From: Streptomyces spectabilis
GTDB lineage: Bacteria > Actinomycetota > Actinomycetes > Streptomycetales > Streptomycetaceae
DNA: 64,000 nt
Reading direction: 5' to 3'
Assembly (NCBI RefSeq): GCF_008704795.1
Contig: NZ_CP023690.1
Location: forward strand, 558,001 to 622,000
This document shows positions 1 through 7,464 of this stretch, in pieces; the stretch's first letter is position 1, and every line of letters begins with the position of its first letter. The notes under the pieces are model-generated. The model ran no database searches. It was not told where the DNA came from and saw only the letters and a program-made list of their open reading frames with translations. The translations under genes and the position numbers were made by a program.

Positions 1-2485
1 AGAACCAGCGGTCGACGCCCCCGGGTCCGGCGGGCGGGGAGCCCAGCTCGGTGAGGAAGTCGCGCAACGGGCCGGTCAGGAGCTCGTCCTGGCGCTCGGC
101 GGAGGTGTAGAGCGTCGCGTACAGCCAGGGGCCGCCGGGTGGGATCTCGCCGGTGCCGCGCCGCGCCACCGGTCGTGTGGCGCGGGTGGTTGCCTCGTCC
201 GGCTGCGGTCCGCAGGGGGTCAGCGTCACCACGGCCTCCGCCTCGTGGGCGCCGCCGGGCCCGTGCAGCCAGCCGCTGTCGGTGTCCTGGCCCAGGGCCA
301 GTTCGTGGACCACGGCCGCGCCCGTGCGCTCGCATTCACGGCGGAGGATCTCCTGGTGCGCGGGGACGGTGAGGTTGAGGGGGATGCGGTGGTCGCCGAG
401 GGTGAGCTGGACGTGGTCGGGCACGCGCCACAGGGCGCGCCACTCGCCGAGGGGCAGACCGGTCGCCTCGAGCCGCCAGCGGGCCGGGCTGAGCACGGTG
501 CGACCGGTGCGCACGGCGGGCAGGAACGGCAGGTCCTCCGCGGCGCCCCACTCCCACAGCCGCCACTGCCTGCGGCCGAACGCGGCGGCCTCGATGAGGA
601 AGCGCACCGCGTTGGGCGCGGTCAGTTCGCGGTTGAGCACGTGGAGCGCCGACGGAGTCACCTCGCGCCCGAGTTCCGTGGACACGATCCGGAAGCCTTC
701 GGAGTCGGCGCAGACGGCGATGGAGTCGAGCGTGAGGTCGGTGACGCCCGGCGCGGCGGGGCCGGGGTGAGCGCCGACGACCAGGCGCCCGTCCAGCCAG
801 GTCGGCACCTGGGCCACGTTGGCGTGCCGGTGGTGCGACGCCTGGTGGTGGACCTGGACGGGCAGCCGTCCGGTGGTCGCGCGCGCGGCCCGCACCGTGT
901 GCCGGATCTCCTCGGTCCGCGCGGGCGGAAAGAGGTGTGCGAAGCGGCCCATGTGGCCCCCGGACGTGGTGGCCGCGCCCACGACGACGAGGGTGAAGTC
1001 GCCCCGGTCCACGGCGGCGGCCGACTCCGCCGCGATCTGCACGACGAGTTCGAGCGACGGCGGGCGCACGGTGTCGGCGGCCTCGTCGCGGTCGGCCTCC
1101 TCGAACCTGCGCAGCCAGCTCTCGTCCAGGACGACCTCACGCGCCCCGCGCGCCTGCGCCTCGGCGGCGAGTCCGAGGAGCAGGCGCTGGCGTACGGCTC
1201 CGAGGGGCACGGGCCCCGGCTCGGGGCGGTGGCTCGGGGGCAGCCGGTATCCGGCCGGGGCGCCGAGGCCGATGTCGGGGTCGAGGACCTCCTTGACGGG
1301 CACATAGCGCCCGAGGCCGTACCGTTCCACGAAGTCCTGGTGGTACGCGGTCAGTCGGCCAGGACTCGGCGGCGAGAGGCGCCACAGCGCGGCGGCGGCG
1401 CGCTCCAGTTCCGCGGCCACCGAGTGCGAGAGCACGGCGGTGCCCTCCAGGCGCAGGTCGACTTGGACGGCGTGCGCGGCCGGGCGCTCCGGGGTCGAGG
1501 CGGGGCCTGCGGCCGCCCGCTCAAGTGCTGTGCGCCAGGCCTCCCTTCCCTCCCCCAGCGGCGTACGGCGATAGTCGTCCAGCGACGCACGCAGTTCGGC
1601 GATCCACTGGGCGGCGGGGGCGGCGGCCGGGAGCAGCGCCTCGACGTGTGCCAGCGGATCGGGAGCGTCCAGCGGCGGGCGCAGCTCTGTCAGGAGCACC
1701 TCCGCCCCGATCAGCTGGGCGACGAGACCGGCCACGGCGCCTTCGGGCGCGCCGGGGAAGAGCGTCTCGACCTGCCGGATCAGTTCGCCGCAGGGGATGG
1801 GGAGGGCCGCGGCCTCGGCCACGGCGCGCACGACGGGGGTGTAGCGGAGCGTGCGGGACCTGGGGCGGTTCTCGCTGGACGGGGTGTCGGAGCCGGGTCC
1901 CGCGGCGTCCGGGCCCGCCGGGGCGAACGGCAGGACGAGACGGCCGCCGCGCACGAAGCACAGCCCGTTCACCACCACGCTCAGGCCCTGGTGCACGGCC
2001 GGGTCGCGTTCCCACTCGGCGATCAGCCCGGCCAGCCAACCGGCGTCGGGCCGTGCCGCCCTGTGCCCCGCGCCGGTCAGCTCCCCCTTCGTGGCCTCGC
2101 CGAAGGATCCCCACAGAACGCCCGCGAGCAGGCCGAAGGGGGTGGGGCGCGACGCGGCCCTGAGCAGGTAGCGCGTCACGGCCCGATGGGCCTTGCGCAG
2201 ATCCGACGCGGATACGGGCGCGTCCGCGAGCACGGCGTCGACGGTGCGGGCGAGTGAAGGGCTGGAGACCTCTACGGCCTCGCGGAACCGCTCGTCGGCG
2301 AGCAACTCCACGAGGCGGGCACGGAGTTCAGCGGGCTCCGCCCCGGTCTCGCCGGTCTCGTCCGACCGGGCCGCCGCACCGTCCCACCAGGTCGCGCGGA
2401 CCCTCGGCCGGGCCAGGAGCGGAGTCCGCAGAAGCACTCCGTCCGCGCAGCGAAACACCGGTTCCACGCTGTGGCCACGCCGCAT
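1..2485 (-). CDS. lanB: Class I lanthipeptide dehydratase LanB (partial, runs off left edge)
   Basis: About the first 828 residues of a lantibiotic dehydratase; the C terminus lies outside the window. The family glutamylates Ser/Thr of a precursor peptide from glutamyl-tRNA and eliminates glutamate to give dehydro residues. Translating the minus strand from ATG 2485 gives FRCADGVLLRTPLL near residue 11 and SRPTPFGLLAGV near residue 113, both typical LanB openings. The last readable stretch (WLYATLYTSAERQDELL...GVDRWF) is the SpaB_C elimination domain, so this is the fused, nisin-type form and not the split thiopeptide form. It is divergent from the precursor gene at 2683. Cyclase, protease and transporter genes would be expected further left. 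The frame was spot-checked at both ends and looks uninterrupted, but not every codon was verified. Confidence 0.9.
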   Translation of the reverse strand, partial: MRRGHSVEPVFRCADGVLLRTPLLARPRVRATWWDGAAARSDETGETGAEPAELRARLVELLADERFREAVEVSSPSLARTVDAVLADAPVSASDLRKAHRAVTRYLLRAASRPTPFGLLAGVLWGSFGEATKGELTGAGHRAARPDAGWLAGLIAEWERDPAVHQGLSVVVNGLCFVRGGRLVLPFAPAGPDAAGPGSDTPSSENRPRSRTLRYTPVVRAVAEAAALPIPCGELIRQVETLFPGAPEGAVAGLVAQLIGAEVLLTELRPPLDAPDPLAHVEALLPAAAPAAQWIAELRASLDDYRRTPLGEGREAWRTALERAAAGPASTPERPAAHAVQVDLRLEGTAVLSHSVAAELERAAAALWRLSPPSPGRLTAYHQDFVERYGLGRYVPVKEVLDPDIGLGAPAGYRLPPSHRPEPGPVPLGAVRQRLLLGLAAEAQARGAREVVLDESWLRRFEEADRDEAADTVRPPSLELVVQIAAESAAAVDRGDFTLVVVGAATTSGGHMGRFAHLFPPARTEEIRHTVRAARATTGRLPVQVHHQASHHRHANVAQVPTWLDGRLVVGAHPGPAAPGVTDLTLDSIAVCADSEGFRIVSTELGREVTPSALHVLNRELTAPNAVRFLIEAAAFGRRQWRLWEWGAAEDLPFLPAVRTGRTVLSPARWRLEATGLPLGEWRALWRVPDHVQLTLGDHRIPLNLTVPAHQEILRRECERTGAAVVHELALGQDTDSGWLHGPGGAHEAEAVVTLTPCGPQPDEATTRATRPVARRGTGEIPPGGPWLYATLYTSAERQDELLTGPLRDFLTELGSPPAGPGGVDRWF

Positions 2486-2597
2486 CTCTGCCACGCCCCC
2501 TTACTCGATGCACCATGAAACGGACTGCGGAATTCCTGATTCCACCTCCCGCGGGAATGTCGCCACACTAACCCCGGCACACCCCTCCCGGAACCCC

Positions 2598-2627
2598 TTG
2601 ACTCCGTCCTCTATCCGTACCTAGATT
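2598..2627 (+). promoter_or_regulatory. Putative sigma-70/HrdB promoter of the precursor gene
   Basis: TTGACT (2598-2603) and TAGATT (2622-2627) are separated by 18 bases in an unusually AT-rich patch about 56 bases before the precursor ATG. The patch lies between two divergent lanthipeptide genes, so it may drive strong expression of the small peptide. Confidence 0.55.
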
Positions 2628-2682
2628 CCGATTCTGCCGTCGAATGGCGGCGATTCGACAGGTTCCACAGGAAGGAATTCCC

Positions 2683-2826
2683 ATGTCTGAGAACATGACG
2701 CAGGACCTCTTCGACATCGACCTGACCGAGACCGCCATACAGGACATCGCGTCCGACAGTGCCGCGGGCGCCATCTCCGGTGAGGAGTCCTGTTTCCGCA
2801 CCTGCACGACCTGCTCGATCTGCTGA
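2683..2826 (+). CDS. lanA: Lanthipeptide precursor peptide, FxLD-like family (47 aa)
   Basis: A 47-residue ORF with a good ribosome site (AGGAAGG) ahead of ATG 2683. Residues 1-35 form an acidic leader containing LFDIDLTE, which resembles the FxLD motif that LanB enzymes recognise. Residues 36-47 (SCFRTCTTCSIC) form a compact core with four Cys (37, 41, 44, 47) and five dehydratable Ser/Thr (36, 40, 42, 43, 45). It lies head to head with lanB, and a strong hairpin follows 20 bases after the stop, as expected for a highly expressed precursor. An earlier in-frame ATG at 2644 lacks a ribosome site and would add an implausible extension. Ring pattern and cleavage site are not deducible. Assignment to the FxLD family is by leader and Cys pattern only. 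Confidence 0.8.
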   Translation: MSENMTQDLFDIDLTETAIQDIASDSAAGAISGEESCFRTCTTCSIC

Positions 2827-2846
2827 GGCAGGCCATGTGAGCGGCG

Positions 2847-2881
2847 GCCGGCCCCGGTGGCCCCGTACTGCCGGGGCCGGC
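2847..2881 (+). terminator. Hairpin after lanA
   Basis: Perfect 11-bp inverted repeat 2847-2857 / 2871-2881 (GCCGGCCCCGG arm) with a 13-base loop, starting 20 bases after the precursor stop. There is no T run, as is usual in this genus. It may terminate or attenuate transcription between the precursor and anything downstream. Confidence 0.6.
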
Positions 2882-3337
2882 TCCTGCGCCTGGGCGCCGA
2901 AGGCGACGGGCATTGCCCTTTCGGGCAGAACGCCCGGCACAGGCGGACATCCTTGGCAGTACCATTGACGCGGCAGGATTTTATCGATAACGCTCACTTC
3001 AGCACACCGCAAAAGAGCGCCCGACTCCCATCGCCGCAACCACACCATTTCCCCCGCCGAATCCGCAGGCAAACCTGCGGAGCGGAGATATTAGCCTGCC
3101 CGCATTTCAGTAATTCCGCTGCTCGCTTTGGGGTGCGGATCGCGTCAGGACGCCCCCGCGGCCCGTGAGGCCGTCGCGTCGCGCAGCGCAGGCCGGTGCG
3201 AAGGGCGGGCGCCACCGGCCGACCTTCGGCCTGCTCGGCGGCCCATCCTGAGCAACTTCCGCGCGTCCTGTCACAACTGACGCTTCCGCGTTGTCTCTCT
3301 GGCGGACCCATCGAGGGAACCCGACCAAGGAGAGAGA
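2882..3337. other. Gene-free stretch with lower GC and a small hairpin
   Basis: No convincing coding sequence: the open frames lack a ribosome site and family resemblance. GC falls between about 2960 and 3130. A perfect 7-bp inverted repeat, CCGCAGG/CCTGCGG, with a 4-base loop lies at 3063-3080. The stretch separates the lanthipeptide locus from the flavoprotein gene and probably holds the latter's promoter. Confidence 0.4.
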
Positions 3338-4468
3338 ATGAACCACATCGTGATCGTCGGCGGTGGCTTCGCGGGCGTGTGGAGCGCCGCCTCGGCAGCC
3401 CGGGTGCGCGGCGACGCCGACATACGGATCACACTCGTGTCGCCCCACACGGACATGGTGCTGCGACCGCGTCTGTACGAGGCCGAGCCGGAGCGCGCGG
3501 TGGTGCCCCTGAAGCGGGTCCTGGAGCCGGTCGGGGCCGAACACGTCCAGGCCACGGTGGCGGAGATCGACACCACGGGCCGTCAAGTCGTCACCAGCGA
3601 CGGCGATGTGCTCACGTACGACCGTCTGGTCCTCGCGACGGGCAGTCAGCTGATCCGCCCGGAGGTGCCCGGGGCGGACCTCGTCTTCGACGTCGACACC
3701 TTGGCCGGTGCCGTCGCCCTCAAGGAACACCTGCGCGACCGTACCGACTTCACGGCGGTGGTCGTCGGCGCCGGGTTCACCGGCCTGGAGGTGTCCACGG
3801 AACTGGCCGCGCGCGGCCGGGTCATCCTGGTGGACCGGAACCCCGTCGTCGGCCCGGAACTCGGCGAAGGGCCTCGCCCGGCGATCGAGGCCGCCCTCGA
3901 CCGACTGGGCGTGGAGCGGCGCCTCGGCACCACCGTGACCGCGGTGAAGGAGGGCTCCGCGCAGTTGGCGGACGGCACGTGGACCGAGGCGGACGCGGTC
4001 ATCTGGACGGCCGGACTGCGGGCGAGCCCGCTCACCGCGCAGATCGAGGGTTCCCGGGACCGGTTCGGCCGCCTGGAGGTCGACGCCCAACTGCGGGTCT
4101 CCGGCGCCGTGTTCGCGGCGGGCGACACGGCCGCCGCGCGGCTCGACGCCGAGCACGTCACCGTGCAGAGCTGCCAGTACGCTGTCCCGCTGGGCAAGAC
4201 AGCGGGCCACAACGCCGCCGCCGACCTGCTCGGCCTTCCCCTCATCGACTTCGCCCCCGGGCCCTACGTCACCGACATCGACCTCGGCGGGGCGGGCGCG
4301 GTCTTCACCCGGGGCTGGGACCGCGAGGTCGAGTCCACCGGGGCCGACGGCAAGCTCGTCAAGAAGTGGATCATGGAGAAGATCGAGCCCCCGGTCGACG
4401 ACGCGCAGGAGATCCTGAACGCGGCGGCGTATGTCCACGTCGTGATCCCCGCGGCCCACGAACTGTGA
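3338..4468 (+). CDS. NADH dehydrogenase-like FAD/NAD(P)-dependent oxidoreductase (NDH-2 type)
   Basis: A 376-residue two-dinucleotide-domain flavoprotein of the pyridine nucleotide-disulphide oxidoreductase fold. An N-terminal FAD-binding GGGFAG lies at residues 8-13. A second Rossmann motif (VVVGAGFTGLEVSTELAARG) lies near residue 140, and VFAAGDTAAAR near residue 260 contacts the FAD ribityl chain. The layout and length fit type II NADH dehydrogenase-like proteins, which pass electrons from NADH to quinone or another acceptor. No redox CxxC is visible between the domains, which argues against a thioredoxin- or ferredoxin-reductase type. AAGGAGAGAG precedes ATG 3338. It converges on the PPOX gene and looks monocistronic. 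The true acceptor cannot be told from sequence. Confidence 0.8.
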   Translation: MNHIVIVGGGFAGVWSAASAARVRGDADIRITLVSPHTDMVLRPRLYEAEPERAVVPLKRVLEPVGAEHVQATVAEIDTTGRQVVTSDGDVLTYDRLVLATGSQLIRPEVPGADLVFDVDTLAGAVALKEHLRDRTDFTAVVVGAGFTGLEVSTELAARGRVILVDRNPVVGPELGEGPRPAIEAALDRLGVERRLGTTVTAVKEGSAQLADGTWTEADAVIWTAGLRASPLTAQIEGSRDRFGRLEVDAQLRVSGAVFAAGDTAAARLDAEHVTVQSCQYAVPLGKTAGHNAAADLLGLPLIDFAPGPYVTDIDLGGAGAVFTRGWDREVESTGADGKLVKKWIMEKIEPPVDDAQEILNAAAYVHVVIPAAHEL

Positions 4469-4550
4469 CGGGCGAGCCCGCGCGCACTGCCGACCCCCTC
4501 CGGCCGGGCGCCGCACTCCACGTAGAGCTGTGGGCCATGAGCACACCCCG

Positions 4551-5231
4551 CTAATCGGCAGGGGTGTTGCCGCGAGCCGCGATGTGCGCGGGCGGCGCGA
4601 TGCCCGTGGGCAGGAGGGGGTCGGCCTCCGGTTCGCCCCATGTGGAGTTCAGCGGCAGCACTCCCGCCCAGATGCCGAGGGCGGCGTCGGGCCCGTCCCC
4701 GTCCTCGGGCGCGCCGGTGCGTATCTTGACCGACGCCTCTTCGAGGGAGAGCGCGAGCAGCGCGGTCGCCGCCAGTTCCTTGCGGTTCGGCTGCCGGGCG
4801 TAGTCCCACTGTCCCGGTGCCGCCTGCTCGGTCAGGCGCCACAGGCCCGCCAGCTTCTCCTCCGGGTCCGTGACGAGGCGCGGGACTCCGTAGATCATCG
4901 CGCTGCGGTAGTTGACGCCGTGCTCGAACACCGAGCGGGCGAGCACCAGACCGTCCACGTGCGTGACGGTCACGCACACCGCCGCCTCGGGCGAGGCGAC
5001 CAGACTGCGGCTGGCGACGGAGCCGTGGAAGTAGAGATGCCGACCGTCACTGCCGTAGACGGTCGGCACGACCATCGGGGTGCCGTCGATGACGACGCCC
5101 AGATGACAGAGGAATCCGGCCTCCAGGACGGCGTCGAGCCGGGCGCGCTCGCGGCTGCCTTGCTCGCGCAGGCGACGGTGGCGGGTGCGGGCCGTCTCCG
5201 GGAGTGCGGACGGCAGTTGTTCGTCGGTCAC
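4551..5231 (-). CDS. Pyridoxamine 5'-phosphate oxidase-fold protein
   Basis: 226 residues of the split-barrel FMN/F420-binding PPOX superfamily. The core is readable in LDAVLEAGFLCHLGVVIDG, PMVVPTVYGSDGRHLYFHG and VCVTVTHVDGLVLARS, and the C-terminal half carries WDYARQPNRKELAATALLAL and a WAGVLPL strand. The length and the HGS/SVFEHGVNYRSAMIYG segment resemble the NimA-like flavin-nucleotide-binding branch more than genuine PNPOx. It lies downstream of a TetR regulator on the same strand with about 150 bases between them, so the regulator may control it. Substrate unknown. Confidence 0.8.
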   Translation of the reverse strand: MTDEQLPSALPETARTRHRRLREQGSRERARLDAVLEAGFLCHLGVVIDGTPMVVPTVYGSDGRHLYFHGSVASRSLVASPEAAVCVTVTHVDGLVLARSVFEHGVNYRSAMIYGVPRLVTDPEEKLAGLWRLTEQAAPGQWDYARQPNRKELAATALLALSLEEASVKIRTGAPEDGDGPDAALGIWAGVLPLNSTWGEPEADPLLPTGIAPPAHIAARGNTPAD

Positions 5232-5383
5232 GTCGCCTCTTTCTGAGCGCCGGCTTTCGACACAGATCGAATGCCAACGATATCCGGCGCAACGCTCTTA
5301 TCAAGCTACGGAATCAGTAGTAGACAGCCATCCCATGCGCGGAATCCCTTGAGCCTCGCCCCAGCTCAGCGCCTACGCTTTCG

Positions 5384-5971
5384 TCACGACCGGTCCAGCC
5401 GGGCCAGCTCCGCGTCGACGGCCTCACGGACGAGGCCGCGCGCGTGGTCGAGGGACAGGCCGCCGCTCAGCCAGCGCATGCTCAGACCCTCCAGGAGGGC
5501 GGTGAGGCGTTCCGCGGCGGCGGCGAGGGTGGCCGCCGGTGCCATCGGGCGCACCCGTCCGAGCAGTCCGGCCACGTCCTGCACCCAGACCAGGGTCGCG
5601 CGGGCCAGGTCCTCGCGCAGGGCCGCGTCGAAGACGGCGCTCGCCCGCAACTCACCCCAGGCGGTGCTGTTCTCCCGCACTTCCGGCGAGTCCTGGAACT
5701 CGAGGAGGAGCGCCTCGTCCAGTTCCTCTCGCGGACTGAGCGGCTCTCCGCTCTCGCCGCGCGCGGCGGTGTACCGCTCGGCCCGCTCGTTGATGAACTC
5801 CAGCGTGTGCCGCAGGATGCCCGTGCGGTCCTTGAAGTGGTAGTAGATCAGGCCGGTGGAGACCCCCGCCTCGGCCGCGAGCTCCTCCACGCGGAGCCCT
5901 CGGACACCGCGCCGGGCAATCACCCGCGCGGCCGCTTCCAGGATCTGAGTACTGCGTGACGCCATGACCAT
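5384..5971 (-). CDS. TetR family transcriptional regulator
   Basis: 195 residues. The N-terminal helix-turn-helix is clear: ILEAAARVIARRGVRGLRVEELAAEAGVSTGLIYYHFKDRTGILRHTLE. The rest is a helical ligand/dimer domain with a TetR_C-like RMAPAATLAAAAERLTALLEGLSMRWLSG segment. I start it at ATG 5971 (MVMASRS); ATG 5965 is equally possible. The longer frame back to 6061 reads as non-coding upstream DNA. It is divergent from the agmatine-deiminase homologue and upstream of the PPOX gene. Two dyads upstream (one near 6070, one at 6175-6192) are candidate operators. The ligand is unknown. Confidence 0.85.
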   Translation of the reverse strand: MVMASRSTQILEAAARVIARRGVRGLRVEELAAEAGVSTGLIYYHFKDRTGILRHTLEFINERAERYTAARGESGEPLSPREELDEALLLEFQDSPEVRENSTAWGELRASAVFDAALREDLARATLVWVQDVAGLLGRVRPMAPAATLAAAAERLTALLEGLSMRWLSGGLSLDHARGLVREAVDAELARLDRS

Positions 5972-6174
5972 GAACCCTATCCGGACACCTGTCCCCGCTT
6001 GATCCGCGGGCTGCCACCACCGCTCAGGCCCGGGCGCACCCTCGCCTCTGCCGGTGACCATCTCCCTGACTTACTTTTCAGTAGATTGGGAACGTCGAGC
6101 ACCGAGCCCCTCCGCAAGCATCAATGCGATACACAAGAAACCTCCATAAACTAGGACACACCATCCCAGCAATT

Positions 6175-6192
6175 TGACTGAAAATCCAGTCA
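6175..6192. promoter_or_regulatory. Putative operator upstream of the agmatine deiminase gene
   Basis: Perfect inverted repeat TGACTG-6 bases-CAGTCA. A weaker dyad, TACT-TTTC-AGTA, lies near 6070 in the same divergent promoter region. Size and place fit a TetR-family site that would couple the regulator at 5384 to the gene at 6267. Confidence 0.4.
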
Positions 6193-6266
6193 GGACCACA
6201 GTGGAGGGCGTAGCCGCCTGTCCCCCACCACTGGACAGCTCGTCCGTCCATGAATCGGAGCGCACC

Positions 6267-7439
6267 GTGTCCCACCTCTCCCCCTCCCGCCGGGCGGCCC
6301 TGCGCGCCTTCGCCGCGATCGGCGGCGCGCTGGGGCTCGGCGCCACCACGGCATGCGGCTCCGACAAGTCCACCCGGACCGGATCGGACACCGGCACTGG
6401 CACCAAGCGGGCCAAGGCCACGGACGGTGGGCGCCGCTTCGGCGCGGAGTGGGAGAGCCACACGCGCACGTTCATGTCGTGGCCCGCACTGGCCTCCGTC
6501 TGGGAGGAGGACCTGCCCTACGTACGCGAGGACATCGCCCGCATCGCGCGGGCCGTCGGGGAGTACGAGGCCGTCGTGATGATGGCCCGGCCCGACCAGT
6601 TGAAGGCGGCGCAGCGGGCGTGCGGCTCACAGGTCGAGGTGATCCCGCTCGCCGTGGACGACCTGTGGGCCCGCGACACCGTCCCGGTCTTCGTCGAGGA
6701 GGACGGCGAAACCGTCGGCGTCGACTTCAACTTCAACGGCTGGGGCAACAAGCAGGAGCACACCAACGACGGCCAGGTGGGGCGCGCGCTCCTGCGTGAG
6801 TACGACATCCCCCGCGTCAAGGCACCGCTCGTCTCCGAGGGCGGTTCCTTCGAGACCGACGGCGAGGGCACCCTGCTCATCACCGAGAGCTCGATCGTCA
6901 ACGACAACCGCAACCGCGGCAAGTCCCGCGACCGGATCGAGGCCGAGCTGCTCGAAACCCTCGGCCTGAAGAAGGTGATCTGGCTGGCAGGCGTGCGCGG
7001 CGAGGACATCACGGACGCGCACGTGGACAGCCTCGTACGGTTCACCGCGCCCGGTGTCGTCCTCCTGGACCAGGCGTTCCCCGGCACGCCCCCGGACTCC
7101 TGGTCCCGCTCCGCCGACCAGGCGCGGTCGGTGCTCAGCAAGGCGACCGACGCCCGAGGGCGGCGCTTCGAGATCATCGACCTGCCGCAGCCCGACCTCG
7201 ACAAGATCACGGGTGAGGGTGACGACTTCGTGTCGACGTACGCCAACTTCTACATCGCCAACGACTCCGTGTTCATGCCGAAGTTCGGCGACCGGAAGGC
7301 CGACGACCGCGCTCGCGGCATCCTTCAGGACCACTTCCCCAAGCGGGACATCGTGCCTGTCCGCATCGACACCATCGCCTCCGGCGGAGGCGGCATCCAC
7401 TGCTCGACCCACGACGAGCCGGGCAAGCCCGCCGACTGA
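6267..7439 (+). CDS. Agmatine deiminase / peptidyl-arginine deiminase family protein, Tat lipoprotein
   Basis: 390 residues from GTG 6267, with GGAG six bases upstream. The N terminus SPSRRAALRAFAAIGGALGLGATTAC has a twin-arginine pair, a hydrophobic stretch and a lipobox-like Cys followed by a Gly/Ser/Thr linker, so it should be exported folded and lipid-anchored. The body is a PAD-fold guanidine deiminase: DDLWARDTVPVF, FNFNGWGNK, EGGSFETDGEGTLLITES and the C-terminal catalytic Cys in GGGIHCSTHDEPG (about residue 379). Family members convert agmatine to N-carbamoylputrescine in the cytosol; an exported copy is less usual. A longer frame from TTG 6174 would bury the signal and is rejected. 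Confidence 0.85.
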   Translation: MSHLSPSRRAALRAFAAIGGALGLGATTACGSDKSTRTGSDTGTGTKRAKATDGGRRFGAEWESHTRTFMSWPALASVWEEDLPYVREDIARIARAVGEYEAVVMMARPDQLKAAQRACGSQVEVIPLAVDDLWARDTVPVFVEEDGETVGVDFNFNGWGNKQEHTNDGQVGRALLREYDIPRVKAPLVSEGGSFETDGEGTLLITESSIVNDNRNRGKSRDRIEAELLETLGLKKVIWLAGVRGEDITDAHVDSLVRFTAPGVVLLDQAFPGTPPDSWSRSADQARSVLSKATDARGRRFEIIDLPQPDLDKITGEGDDFVSTYANFYIANDSVFMPKFGDRKADDRARGILQDHFPKRDIVPVRIDTIASGGGGIHCSTHDEPGKPAD

Positions 7440-7464
7440 CCGGCCCGGCCGCGCCCCCGCCGGG

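Noticed and set aside
245..2257. 670-residue plus-strand open frame
   Set aside because: It is antisense to the LanB gene, and its Gly/Arg/Ala/Val-rich translation resembles no protein family. The minus-strand frame gives clear LanB motifs.
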